This document shows positions 22,096 through 30,328 of a DNA stretch of 40,533 bases, in pieces. How positions within the stretch are numbered: the first letter of the stretch is position 1; each line of letters starts with the position of its first letter. Both the position numbers and the translations under genes were made by a program. The DNA comes from Streptomyces sp. CB01201 (lineage in GTDB: Bacteria > Actinomycetota > Actinomycetes > Streptomycetales > Streptomycetaceae), in NCBI RefSeq assembly GCF_002803085.1, contig NZ_NNBJ01000013.1, positions 1-40,533 on the forward strand, in the 5' to 3' direction. Below the pieces are notes generated by a model that saw only the letters and a list, made by a program, of their open reading frames with translations, was not told the origin of the DNA and did not search any database.

Positions 22096-22653
22096 ATGGC
22101 GCAGGGCGAGGTGCTTGAGTTCGAGGAGTACGTACGCACCCGGCAGGACGCGCTGCTGCGCAGTGCCCGGCGGCTCGTTCCGGACCCGGTGGACGCGCAG
22201 GACCTCCTGCAGACCGCACTGGCCCGTACGTACGGCCGCTGGGACGGCATCGCCGACAAGACGCTGGCCGACGCGTACCTGCGCCGGGTCATGATCAACA
22301 CCCGGACCGAGTGGTGGCGGGCCCGCAAGCTCGAAGAGGTGCCCACCGAGCAGCTGCCCGACGCCCGCGTCGAGGACGGCTCCGAGCAGCGCGCCGACCG
22401 CGCCCTCCTGATGGACATCCTGAAGGTGCTCGCCCCCAAGCAGCGCAGCGTCGTGGTGCTGCGACACTGGGAGCAGATGAGCACCGAGGAGACGGCCGCG
22501 GCCCTCGGCATGTCGGCCGGCACCGTGAAGAGCACGCTGCACCGGGCGCTGGCCCGGCTCCGCCAGGAGCTGGAGAGCCGCGAGCTGGACTTCCGTGCGC
22601 TGGAGCACGGTTACACGGGCGAGGTAAAGGGGCGGGAGCGGTGCGCGGCCTGA
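22096..22653 (+). CDS. sigE: ECF RNA polymerase sigma factor SigE
   Basis: SigE directs transcription of cell-envelope genes under wall stress. The 185-aa protein has region 2 at about residues 10-80 (EFEEYVRTRQDALLRSARRL, DAQDLLQTALARTYGRWDGI, DAYLRRVMINTRTEWWRARK). Region 4 includes VLAPKQRSVVVLRHWEQMST and EETAAALGMSAGTVKSTLHR, the helix-turn-helix. The Trp-rich end of region 2 (TEWWRARK) is typical of this SigE subfamily. ATG 22096 has GGAGG nine bases upstream. It begins the four-gene operon sigE-cseA-cseB-cseC and its last codons overlap cseA. Unlike most ECF factors it has no adjacent anti-sigma gene; control is known to be at transcription, through the CseBC pair. Confidence 0.95.
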   Translation: MAQGEVLEFEEYVRTRQDALLRSARRLVPDPVDAQDLLQTALARTYGRWDGIADKTLADAYLRRVMINTRTEWWRARKLEEVPTEQLPDARVEDGSEQRADRALLMDILKVLAPKQRSVVVLRHWEQMSTEETAAALGMSAGTVKSTLHRALARLRQELESRELDFRALEHGYTGEVKGRERCAA

Positions 22654-23303
22654 GCAGGCGGAGCGGGGGCGCTTTGACGGCGGGGACCACGGCACTGGCC
22701 GGGCTCTCCGCCCTCGGGCTGCTCATGGCCGGTTGTTCCACCGGCGGCACCGGGACCCGGGACGAGGGCGAGGCCCCCCGGTCCGACAAGGTCGCCCACG
22801 CCACACCGTCGCCGAGCGTGTCCTCGCCGGCGCCGTTCACCAAGGTCGACCCGGTACGGCTGCTCAAGGGCGACCCGAAGGTGAGCCCCCGGGTCAAGGC
22901 CGAGCTCAAGCCCTGCACCAAGGACGAGTACCCCATCGACGTGACGTACGGGCACCTGACCGGCACGACCGGCCAGGACGTCGTCGTGAACGTCATGAAC
23001 TGCGCGGACGCGGTCGGTCTCGGCTCCTACGTCTACCGCGCCTCCGGGGCCTCGTACGACAACGTCTTCATCGCCGAGGAAACGCCGGTGTACGCGGAGA
23101 TCGACCGCGGCGACCTGGTGGTGACCCGGCAGATGTACGCGCCCGGCGACAAGCCGGCCTTCGCCTCCAGCGAGGTCGTCACGACGTATCGCTGGTCCGG
23201 CGGCACGAACGGTAAGTTCGCCCAGCAGGACCAGGTGGAGAACGACTACAGCAAGGCCGTCGACGGCAACGGGACCCCCGCGCCCGTCCCCGCCACTCCC
23301 TGA
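22641..23303 (+). CDS. cseA: Lipoprotein CseA
   Basis: A 220-aa predicted lipoprotein, the accessory member of the SigE stress circuit, placed on the outer face of the membrane. The signal peptide (VRGLSRRSGGALTAGTTALAG) leads to the lipobox LMAGC, with Cys about residue 32. A Ser/Pro linker and a compact domain with VTYGHLTGTTGQDVVVNVMN follow. GTG 22641 overlaps the end of sigE by 13 bases, so translation is probably coupled. AAAGGGG lies eight bases upstream inside sigE. In S. coelicolor, loss of CseA raises sigE expression, so it is thought to damp the sensor. The identity rests on gene order plus the lipobox. Confidence 0.92.
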   Translation: MRGLSRRSGGALTAGTTALAGLSALGLLMAGCSTGGTGTRDEGEAPRSDKVAHATPSPSVSSPAPFTKVDPVRLLKGDPKVSPRVKAELKPCTKDEYPIDVTYGHLTGTTGQDVVVNVMNCADAVGLGSYVYRASGASYDNVFIAEETPVYAEIDRGDLVVTRQMYAPGDKPAFASSEVVTTYRWSGGTNGKFAQQDQVENDYSKAVDGNGTPAPVPATP

Positions 23304-23481
23304 GCCGCCCGCCCGTGTCGGCAAGCTGCGCGGTGGGCATGCCGCAGACTGGTACTGCGCCCGGAGCCGCTCGCCACCACGAGAGCGGCACCGCCGAACA
23401 CCGTACGACCTGCACGACCCGCACCGCCGCACCACCGCCGGGCGCCGGAAGAGACCGCCGGAGAACTGAGAGAGCAGCGCG

Positions 23482-24186
23482 ATGGCCGAGACCCATGTTC
23501 TGTTCGTCGAGGACGACGACGTCATCCGTGAAGCCACCCAGCTCGCCCTGGAGCGGGACGGCTTCACCGTGACCGCCATGCCCGACGGGCTCTCCGGCCT
23601 GGAGGCGTTCCGCGCCGACCGGCCGGACATCGCCCTGCTCGACGTGATGCTGCCGGGCCTCGACGGCGTCAGCCTGTGTCGCCGCATCCGCGACGAGTCG
23701 ACCGTGCCGGTCATCATGCTGTCCGCGCGGGCCGACTCCATCGACGTCGTCCTCGGCCTGGAAGCCGGTGCGGACGACTACGTCACCAAGCCGTTCGACG
23801 GCGCCGTCCTGGTCGCCCGGATCCGCGCCGTGCTGCGCCGCTTCGGGCACGCGGGCGGGCCCGGCGCCGCCACCGACACGGCCGACGAGGCGCCCGAGCG
23901 CGGGGTGCTCGCCTTCGGCGACATCGAGATCGACACCGAGGGCATGGAGGTCCGCAAGCGCGGCGAGACCGTCGCCCTGACGCCGACCGAGATGCGGCTG
24001 CTGCTCGAATTCTCCTCGGCTCCCGGCACGGTCCTGTCCCGCGACAAGCTCCTGGAGCGGGTGTGGGACTACGGCTGGGGCGGCGACACCCGGGTCGTGG
24101 ACGTGCACGTCCAGCGCCTGCGCACCAAGATCGGGCAGGACCGGATCGAGACCGTCCGTGGCTTCGGCTACAAGTTGAAGGCGTGA
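23482..24186 (+). CDS. cseB: Response regulator CseB
   Basis: A 234-aa OmpR/PhoB-type regulator. The receiver domain (1-120) has the acidic pocket EDDD (10-13), phospho-acceptor Asp54 in LLDVMLPGLDG and the conserved Lys in YVTKPFDG. The C-terminal winged helix includes LTPTEMRLLLEF and TRVVDVHVQRLRTKIG. It is phosphorylated by CseC and activates the sigE promoter according to work on S. coelicolor. A 178-bp gap after cseA contains no gene. Confidence 0.95.
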   Translation: MAETHVLFVEDDDVIREATQLALERDGFTVTAMPDGLSGLEAFRADRPDIALLDVMLPGLDGVSLCRRIRDESTVPVIMLSARADSIDVVLGLEAGADDYVTKPFDGAVLVARIRAVLRRFGHAGGPGAATDTADEAPERGVLAFGDIEIDTEGMEVRKRGETVALTPTEMRLLLEFSSAPGTVLSRDKLLERVWDYGWGGDTRVVDVHVQRLRTKIGQDRIETVRGFGYKLKA

Positions 24187-24205
24187 TGGCCACGTGAGGC
24201 GCCCC

Positions 24206-24229
24206 GCCGAAGCCGAAGCCGAAGCCGAA
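24206..24229 (+). repeat. Hexanucleotide microsatellite (GCCGAA)x4 between cseB and cseC
   Basis: Four exact GCCGAA copies lie in the 57-bp gap between cseB and cseC. They fall inside a 17-codon open frame that starts with GTG at 24194 (VRRPAEAEAEAEQEHRA). Its TGA overlaps the cseC ATG (ATGA at 24244-24247). This could be a translated leader that couples cseC to cseB, or chance. A gain or loss of one copy would not shift the frame. Confidence 0.6.
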
Positions 24230-24243
24230 CAGGAGCACCGCGC

Positions 24244-25578
24244 ATGAGGCGGTTCGCCCTGCGTACCGGCGTGCGCTGGAAGATCAGCATCGCCATTACC
24301 GCGGTCGGTGCGCTCACCGTCATGGCGCTCAGCCTCGTCGTGCACAACGCGGCCCGTGTCTCCATGCTCGACAACGCCCGCGAAGTGCAGATGGAGCGGT
24401 TGAACTTCGCGCAGAACTACTACGAGACCAGCAACAAGCGGGTCCGCTTCGGCACCAAGCTGAACGATCCCGCGCTGCCGCCCGCGCTGAAGTCCAAGGC
24501 ACTGCAAGGGCGCAAGGTCTCGTCCGTGCAGGAGCGCGGCAGCGGGCCGCCCGACATCTGGGCGGCGGTCCCGGTGGGCAACGGTGACGTCCTGTCGCTG
24601 CACTCCACCTTCACCGACCGCAGCTCCAACGTGATGGCCGACCTCGACCGGGCCCTGGTCATCGGCTCGGTCGCGGTCGTCTTCGGCGGCTGCGCGCTGG
24701 GCATCCTCATCGGCGGCCAGATCTCGCGCCGGCTGCGCAAGGCGGCGGACGCGGCGGGCAAGGTCGCCGAGGGCAACACGGACGTACGGGTACGGGACGC
24801 CATCGGCGGTTTCGTACGCGACGAGACCGACGAGCTGGCCCGCGCGGTCGACGCGCTCACCGACGCGCTACAGGAGCGCATCGAGGCCGAGCGCCGGGTC
24901 ACCGCGGACATCGCGCACGAGCTGCGCACCCCGGTCACCGGACTGCTCACCGCCGCCGAACTCCTGCCCCCGGGCCGCCCCACCGAGCTGGTGCGCAACC
25001 GGGCCCAGGCCATGCGCACGCTGGTCGAGGACGTGCTGGAGGTGGCGCGGCTCGACAGCGCGTCCGAGCGGGCCGAGTTGCAGGACGTGGCGCTCGGCGA
25101 GTTCGTGAGCCGCCGGGTCGCGGCCTTCGACCCCGAGGTGAAGGTGCGGGTGGTGCACGAGTCGTGGGTCAGCACCGACCCGCGCCGCCTGGAACGCATC
25201 CTGGGCAATCTGCTCGGCAACGCCGCCAAGCACGGCAAGGGGCCGGTCGAGGTCACCGTCGAGGGGCGCGTCGTACGGGTCCGCGACCACGGGTCCGGCT
25301 TCCCCGAGGCGCTGCTGCGCGAGGGGCCGAGCCGGTTCCGTACCGGGTCGAGCGACCGGGCGGGCAACGGGCACGGCCTGGGGCTGACGATCGCGGCGGG
25401 CCAGGCCAAGGTGCTCGGCGCCCGGCTGACCTTCCGCAACGCCGCGCCCGAGGGCGCCCCGAACGCGGCGGGCACCGGCGGGGCGATCGCCGTGCTCTGG
25501 CTGCCCGAGCACGCACCGACCAACACGGGAAGCTTCCCTGTGCAGCCGCCTTCGTCGAAGAGCGCGCGCCAGGTGTAG
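24244..25578 (+). CDS. cseC: Sensor histidine kinase CseC
   Basis: The membrane sensor of wall damage for the SigE system, 444 aa. There is a first membrane helix at about 14-34, an outside domain of about 100 residues and a second helix at about 138-158 (VIGSVAVVFGGCALGILIGG). A HAMP linker leads to the dimerisation helix with phospho-acceptor His225 (ADIAHELRTPVTG). The ATPase domain follows, with N-box LGNLLGNAAKHG (320-331), RDHGSGF (348-353) and GHGLGLTIAAGQAK. The Ser/Pro tail is short. In S. coelicolor this kinase responds to antibiotics that target peptidoglycan and signals through CseB. Its ATG has GGAG nine bases upstream and overlaps the stop of a 17-codon upstream frame. Confidence 0.94.
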   Translation: MRRFALRTGVRWKISIAITAVGALTVMALSLVVHNAARVSMLDNAREVQMERLNFAQNYYETSNKRVRFGTKLNDPALPPALKSKALQGRKVSSVQERGSGPPDIWAAVPVGNGDVLSLHSTFTDRSSNVMADLDRALVIGSVAVVFGGCALGILIGGQISRRLRKAADAAGKVAEGNTDVRVRDAIGGFVRDETDELARAVDALTDALQERIEAERRVTADIAHELRTPVTGLLTAAELLPPGRPTELVRNRAQAMRTLVEDVLEVARLDSASERAELQDVALGEFVSRRVAAFDPEVKVRVVHESWVSTDPRRLERILGNLLGNAAKHGKGPVEVTVEGRVVRVRDHGSGFPEALLREGPSRFRTGSSDRAGNGHGLGLTIAAGQAKVLGARLTFRNAAPEGAPNAAGTGGAIAVLWLPEHAPTNTGSFPVQPPSSKSARQV

Positions 25579-25635
25579 CCGACGGGTGGGCGAACCGGGG
25601 GGCGCCAACGGGCAACAGTGGCAACACTGTTGACC

Positions 25636-26907
25636 ATGCATGAGGGCCCACACACTTCGCCGTCCGATCCCCTATCGACATCGCCGTCGCTGTCGGCATC
25701 GCCGTCGCTGTCGCCGTCGTCCGAGCCGCCCGAGGCGCCCGAGGCGCCCGAGGCGCCCGGGGCGGTGGAGGCGGTGGAGGGCGAGCGGCGGGCGACCTGG
25801 TTCGAGCTGTTCTGCGACCTCGTGTTCGTCGCGGCCGTCGGTCAGATCACCCGGCGGATCAGCGCCGAGCCGACCCTTGGCTCGGTCGCGGCCGCGGCCG
25901 CCCTGTTCGTACCGCTGTGGTGGACCTGGGTGCTGTACGCGGTCCGGGCCAACCGGGCCGACCGGGACGTCACCTCGCACCGGCTGCTGACCATGGCGGG
26001 GCTGGTCGCCGTGTGCGGGCTCGCGGTGTTCGTGGGCGGCGTGGGCCACTCCGACAGCGCGGACACCGGCTTCGCCCTGTCGTACCTCGGCGCGCGCCTC
26101 GGCGTCGCGCTGCTGTACGCCCTGGAGGCCCGGCGGGACCGGCGCCTGGTCCCGCTGCTGCGTTCCTTCGCCACGGGGTCGGCGCTCTCCGCCCTGTTCT
26201 GGGCGGGCGGCGCGCTGTTCGCCCCGGCGGGGGCGGTGCGGTACGGGATCTGGGCCGGCGGGATGGCGGTCGACCTGGCGATCCCGCTGCTCTCGGGGAG
26301 CCGGATCGCACGGGCCCCGCACCACAGCGAGCATCTGCGGGAACGCTTCGGCCTGTTCACGATCATCGTGCTCGGTGAGTCGGTGCTCGGCTTCACCAAC
26401 GGGCTCGTCCAGGCGCGTACGGCCGGCTCCGCGATGGTGACCGGGGCGGCGGCGTTCGCGCTGTGCGCCTGCCTGTGGTGGTCCTACTTCAGCGCGAGCG
26501 GTACGCGGCCGGGTGCGCACGCCGAACTCGCCGACAGCCCACGGCTGTTGAACACGTACGTCCTGGGGCATCTGCCCGTGCAGCTCGGCCTCGCGGTGGC
26601 CGGGGGCGCGGTGGGTACGGCCGTCCTCGGCTCGGGCAGCCGGCTCACGACCGCGCTCGCGCTGTGCGTGCTGGGCGGGGTCGCGCTGTTCCTGGTCTCC
26701 ACGGCGGCGGTACGGGTCGCCTTCACGGGGGTGGGGGATCCGGTGGTACGCCTCCGTCTGGTGACGGCGCTCCTCATTGCGGCGCTGGTGCCTGCGGCGG
26801 GGCGGGCTCCGGTGTGGGCGATGCTGGCCGGGCCTGCCCTGCTGCTCGCCCTGTCCGTGGCGGCGGAGGCGCCGAGTCATCGCCGGCGTGTCGCCGAAGC
26901 GGGCTGA
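25636..26907 (+). CDS. LtrA (low temperature requirement A) family membrane protein
   Basis: A 423-aa multi-spanning membrane protein. The family signature is near the N-terminus: RRATWFELFCDLVFVAAVGQ, followed by helices with PLWWTWVLYAVRANRADRD. A later conserved block includes SEHLRERFGLFTIIVLGESV. Around ten membrane helices are visible. The function of LtrA proteins is not settled. The first 50 residues are low-complexity (LSTSPSLSASPSLSPSSEPP, then EAPEAPEAPG) and derive from short DNA repeats. ATG 25636 or GTG 25618 could start translation; neither has a Shine-Dalgarno sequence. It follows cseC by 57 bp but may have its own promoter. Confidence 0.85.
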   Translation: MHEGPHTSPSDPLSTSPSLSASPSLSPSSEPPEAPEAPEAPGAVEAVEGERRATWFELFCDLVFVAAVGQITRRISAEPTLGSVAAAAALFVPLWWTWVLYAVRANRADRDVTSHRLLTMAGLVAVCGLAVFVGGVGHSDSADTGFALSYLGARLGVALLYALEARRDRRLVPLLRSFATGSALSALFWAGGALFAPAGAVRYGIWAGGMAVDLAIPLLSGSRIARAPHHSEHLRERFGLFTIIVLGESVLGFTNGLVQARTAGSAMVTGAAAFALCACLWWSYFSASGTRPGAHAELADSPRLLNTYVLGHLPVQLGLAVAGGAVGTAVLGSGSRLTTALALCVLGGVALFLVSTAAVRVAFTGVGDPVVRLRLVTALLIAALVPAAGRAPVWAMLAGPALLLALSVAAEAPSHRRRVAEAG

Positions 26908-26952
26908 GCTGGGGGCCGTTTGGGGCTGCGCCGCGGACCCGGGGGGCCGGAG

Positions 26953-27676
26953 TTTGCCCACCCGCCCGCCCGTGACCCGGGGTTGGTTGGTTCCGGGTCC
27001 CCCTGGGGCTCCGCCCCAGACCCCGGGGCATCTTGCCCACCCACCCGCCCGTGCGGCGGAGTCGAAGGGCTCGGGCCCTGGGGCTGCGCCCCAGACCCCC
27101 CTGAGGGGCTGCGCCCCTCGGACCCCCCGCAGGGGGCTACGCCCCCTGCACCCCGCTTCGGGGCTCCGCCCCGGACCCCGTATCGCGCCTGAACGGCGCT
27201 CGTCCTCAATCGCCGGACGGGCTGGGGATGCCTGTGCGGGGCCAGCACGGATCAGCCGCCCGGGCTGAAGTGCCCGACGCGGGCCAGCACCGAGGCCTTT
27301 AGGGGCGCGGGGAACTGCGCAACCAGACGCGCACGATCCGCGGACGAGAACGGGGTTCAGGGGCGCGAGGAACTGCGGGCCCCCCGATCCGCGGACGAGA
27401 ACGGGCTTCGGGGGCGCGGGGAACTGCGCGAACGCCCCCCACGATCCGCGGACGGAAACGGGTTTTAGGGGCGCGGGGAACTGCGCGAACGCCCCCCGAT
27501 CCGCGGACGGAAAGGGCTTTTAGGGGCGCGACGAACTGCGCAACCAGCCCCCACGATCCGCACCCGAACAAACGGGCCCCGGGGCGCAGCCCCCGGAATA
27601 CCACCCATTCACCCCCGGAGGGTTGCGGGAAGGGGCGGGGAGGAGCAAAACCCCGGGGCCTGGGGCAAAGCCCCAG
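26953..27676 (+). repeat. Composite intergenic repeat cassette with five A units
   Basis: The gene-free stretch after the LtrA gene has the same module order as the one after disA. Module C is at 26953-27060 with CCTGGGGCTCCGCCCCAG. A run of GGGGC-NNN-GCCCC hairpins occupies 27075-27178. Module B is at 27185-27224. Five A units have GGGGCGCG cores at 27302, 27360, 27411, 27468 and 27523 (spacings 58, 51, 57, 55). An end module is at 27571-27598 and an inverted copy of the C hairpin at 27651-27676. Units are separated by versions of CGATCCGCGGACG, without unique spacers. Frames across it encode only Arg/Gly/Pro repeats. Confidence 0.85.
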
Positions 27677-27849
27677 CGGCCCACATCCACCCGAACCTCC
27701 CAGAGCCAGCACCGAAAAAACCGCCTCCCCGCCCCCAACCGCACGCACGCGGAAGAAGACAGGAAGGCGGCAAAGGCCATCCCAGAGCCGAGCCGAGCCG
27801 AGCCAAACCACCCCGGCCGAGCCAAGGGATCCAGACCAGGGCCAAGACC

Positions 27850-27930
27850 AAGGCATCCGAACCAGGGCCAGGCCGGCCAAGGCCAAGGCATCCGAACCAG
27901 CGCCAGGCCGGCCAAGGCCAAGGCGGTCGG
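27850..27930. repeat. 35-bp tandem repeat, about 2.3 units
   Basis: AAGGCATCCGAACCAG occurs at 27850 and 27885, and a diverged third unit starts at 27920. The period is exactly 35 bp, with one mismatch between the first two units. It is preceded at 27785-27803 by (GAGCC)x4. The region from 27677 to 27930 is unusually rich in C and A on the plus strand. The minus-strand frame through it (MPWPWPAWPWFG-like) is a product of the repeat and is not called as a gene. Confidence 0.75.
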
Positions 27931-27955
27931 GGCCAGGGCGGCCCGAGCCCTGGCC
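27931..27955 (-). terminator. Hairpin downstream of the EmrB/QacA exporter gene
   Basis: GGCCAGGGC (27931-27939), a seven-base loop and GCCCTGGCC (27947-27955) form a perfect 9-bp stem. It lies 10 bases after the stop codon of the exporter gene. No T-run follows, which is usual for Streptomyces terminators. Confidence 0.6.
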
Positions 27956-27965
27956 CTGGCCCGGG

Positions 27966-29555
27966 TTACAGCACGGGCTCGGACAGCGGCGCCGCATCCA
28001 CCGGCGCCTTGCCCGACTCGGGGGCCGGCGCCGCACCCCGCAGCGGGACCTCCTTGACGAAGAGGGCCGCCACGAACATGGCCACCGCGATGATCGAACC
28101 GACCAGGAACGTCCCGTGCGTACCGGAGGAGACCGCGTACTGGTACGCCTCCCGCACCGGCGCCGGCAGCTTCAGCAGGCTCGCGTGGTCCAGCTGGGCC
28201 GAGGCCAGCTTGCCGGCGCCCGAGCCGAGGCGGTGGGTCATCTCGTCGCCCACCCGGTTCGTGAAGATCGCGCCCATGATCGAGACGCCGAAGGACGAGC
28301 CGAGCGTACGGAAGAGGGTCGTGGAGGACGAGGCGACGCCCATGTCCTTCATCTCGACGCTGTTCTGCGCGACCAGCATCGTGATCTGCATCAGGAAGCC
28401 CATGCCCGCGCCGAGCACGGCCATGTAGACGCCGGACATGAACCGCGTCGTGGTGGTGTCCATCGTGGACAGCAGGAACAGGCCGACGACCACGAGCGCG
28501 CCGCCGAGGATCGGGAAGATCTTGTACTTGCCGCTGTTGGTGGTGACCCGGCCCGCGATCAGCGAGACGGCCATCATCGAGAGCAGCATCGGAAGCAGCA
28601 GCAGACCGGAGTTGGTGGCGGAGGCGCCCTGCACGGACTGCTGGTACAGCGGCAGGAACAGCATCGCGCCGAACATCACGAAGCCGGTGAGGAAGCCGAT
28701 GCCGGACATCAGCGAGAAGTTGCGGTTGCGGAAGATGTGCAGCGGCACGATCGGCTCGGCGGCCTTCGTCTCGACGAAGAGGAAGCCGACGATCGCGAGG
28801 ACGCCGAGCACGATGAGCCCGATGATGGTCCCGGAGCCCCAGGCGTACTGCGAGCCGCCCCAGGTGGTGACCAGGACGATCGAGGTGATGCCGACGGTGA
28901 GGAGAATCGTGCCGAGGTAGTCGATCCGGCCGCGGGCCCGCTTCTTGGGCAGGTGCAGCACGGCGGTGACCATGGCGAGCGCGACCGCGCCGAGCGGGAT
29001 GTTGATGTAGAAGGTCCAGCGCCAGCCGAGGTGGTCGGTGATGGCGCCGCCGACCAGCGGGCCGCCGATCATGGCGAGCGCCATGACGCCGGCCATCATG
29101 CCCTGGTACTTGCCGCGCTCACGGGGCGGAATGAGGTCACCGATGATCGCCATGACGCCGACCATGAGACCGCCCGCGCCCAGACCCTGGATCGCGCGGA
29201 AGCCGATGAGCTGGCTCATGTCCTGGGCCATGCCGCTGAGCGCGGAGCCGATCAGGAAGATCACGATGGAGGTGAGGAAGGCGCCCTTGCGCCCGTACAT
29301 GTCGCCGAGCTTGCCCCAGATAGGCGTGGACGCGGCGGTGGCCAGCGTATAGGCCGTCACCACCCACGACAGGTGTTCAAGCCCGCCCAGCTCGCCCACG
29401 ATCGTCGGCATCGCCGTGTTCACGATCATGTTGTCGAGCATGGCGAGCAGCATCGCGATCATGAGCGCGAGCAGCACGACCCGCACGCTGCGCGGCTGCG
29501 GCCCGTCGGTCACCCCCGGCTCCGCCGCCTTCTCTTTAGGTATCCCCGTCGCCAT
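27966..29555 (-). CDS. MFS multidrug exporter, DHA2 (EmrB/QacA) family
   Basis: A 529-aa drug:proton antiporter with about 14 membrane helices. Motif A is GKLGDMYGRKG and the antiporter motif C region is GGPLVGGAITDHLGWRWTFY. The first helix carries DNMIVNTAMPTIVGEL, the conserved Asp-containing motif D1 of this family. ATG 29555 has GGGAG about nine bases upstream; the longer frame to 29624 crosses the operator region and was rejected. The divergent TetR at 29728 and the shared operator between them are the classic layout of a drug-inducible pump and its repressor. The substrate is unknown. Confidence 0.94.
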   Translation of the reverse strand: MATGIPKEKAAEPGVTDGPQPRSVRVVLLALMIAMLLAMLDNMIVNTAMPTIVGELGGLEHLSWVVTAYTLATAASTPIWGKLGDMYGRKGAFLTSIVIFLIGSALSGMAQDMSQLIGFRAIQGLGAGGLMVGVMAIIGDLIPPRERGKYQGMMAGVMALAMIGGPLVGGAITDHLGWRWTFYINIPLGAVALAMVTAVLHLPKKRARGRIDYLGTILLTVGITSIVLVTTWGGSQYAWGSGTIIGLIVLGVLAIVGFLFVETKAAEPIVPLHIFRNRNFSLMSGIGFLTGFVMFGAMLFLPLYQQSVQGASATNSGLLLLPMLLSMMAVSLIAGRVTTNSGKYKIFPILGGALVVVGLFLLSTMDTTTTRFMSGVYMAVLGAGMGFLMQITMLVAQNSVEMKDMGVASSSTTLFRTLGSSFGVSIMGAIFTNRVGDEMTHRLGSGAGKLASAQLDHASLLKLPAPVREAYQYAVSSGTHGTFLVGSIIAVAMFVAALFVKEVPLRGAAPAPESGKAPVDAAPLSEPVL

Positions 29556-29594
29556 CGTCCCCAACTCCCTGAAACCTGCCGTCCACCGGATGAG

Positions 29595-29671
29595 GCACTT
29601 ACTTGCCGCCCGGCTAGTTACCACTACACTGGGGAAGGTAGACCGTAACTAGCCGGGCGTCAAGTAAGTAC
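29595..29671. promoter_or_regulatory. Large inverted-repeat operator with divergent promoters (exporter / TetR)
   Basis: Two 27-base arms (29595-29621 and 29645-29671) match in 25 of 27 positions as inverted repeats with a 23-base spacer; the inner 14 bases, GCCCGGCTAGTTAC and its complement, are perfect. Each arm is itself an imperfect dyad around ACTAGCCGGGCGTCAAGT, so each may bind one TetR dimer. Promoter elements overlap both arms. Towards the TetR gene there is TTGCCG (29603-29608), 16 bases, then TACACT (29625-29630). Towards the exporter on the minus strand there is TTGACG (29663-29658), 17 bases, then TACCTT (29640-29635). Binding would block both promoters. Confidence 0.8.
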
Positions 29672-29727
29672 ATGGCTCACGGCACGGCCGCCGGGGGACG
29701 GCGGCCGTACGCATTCGGGAGAGCGGC

Positions 29728-30294
29728 ATGGCCAGAGGAAACACCCGCCAGCGGATCCAGGACGTTGCCCTGGAGCTCTTCGGTGAGCAGGGGTACGAGA
29801 AGACCTCGCTGCGCGAGATCGCCGAGCGGCTGGATGTGACGAAGGCGGCGCTCTACTACCACTTCAAGACCAAGGAAGACATCATCATCAGCCTCTTCCA
29901 GGACCTCACCAGGCCCATGGACGAGGTGATCGAGTGGGGCCGGACCCAGCCGGGCACCCTCGACGTCAAACTGGAGATCCTGCGCCGCTACAGCGAGGCC
30001 CTCTTCGGGGCGGAGCCGCTGTTCCGGTTCATGCAGGAGAACCAGGCGACCATGCGCGAGCTGAGCATCGGCGAGATGTTCAAGGAGCGGATGCACGCGA
30101 TGGTCGACCTGCTGAAGGACCCGGACGCCTCGATGGCCGACCGGATCCGGTGCTTCACGGCGCTGTTCTCGATGCACGCCGGGATGTTCGTCCTCAAGGA
30201 CATGGAGGGCGACCCCGAGGAGAAGCGCATCAGCGTCCTTGAGGTCGCCAGCGACCTGGTCACCCAGGCCCACCACAACTCGCCCCGCACTTAG
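29728..30294 (+). CDS. TetR family repressor of the adjacent exporter
   Basis: A 188-aa TetR regulator. The DNA-binding domain is NTRQRIQDVALELFGEQGYE, then KTSLREIAERLDVTKAALYY, with the HTH at about residues 26-45. The ligand domain (about 60-188) is helical. ATG 29728 has GGGAGAG six bases upstream. By position and operator overlap it most likely represses both itself and the exporter at 29555, with the pumped drug as likely inducer. Confidence 0.92.
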   Translation: MARGNTRQRIQDVALELFGEQGYEKTSLREIAERLDVTKAALYYHFKTKEDIIISLFQDLTRPMDEVIEWGRTQPGTLDVKLEILRRYSEALFGAEPLFRFMQENQATMRELSIGEMFKERMHAMVDLLKDPDASMADRIRCFTALFSMHAGMFVLKDMEGDPEEKRISVLEVASDLVTQAHHNSPRT

Positions 30295-30328
30295 GCGGGT
30301 CGAGGGGCCCGTCGAGCAGCCCCGGCGG

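Noticed and set aside
24187..24243. Frameshift in cseC
   Set aside because: The upstream 17-codon frame is in a different phase, which first suggested a broken N-terminus, but the product from ATG 24244 already has a full first membrane helix, so the gene looks intact.
27299..28036. Protein-coding gene in the minus strand of the 27-28 kb repeat region
   Set aside because: The frame is built from tandem repeats (Trp/Pro/Gly/Leu-rich) and repeat-unit peptides, and it runs into the exporter terminator and 3' end.
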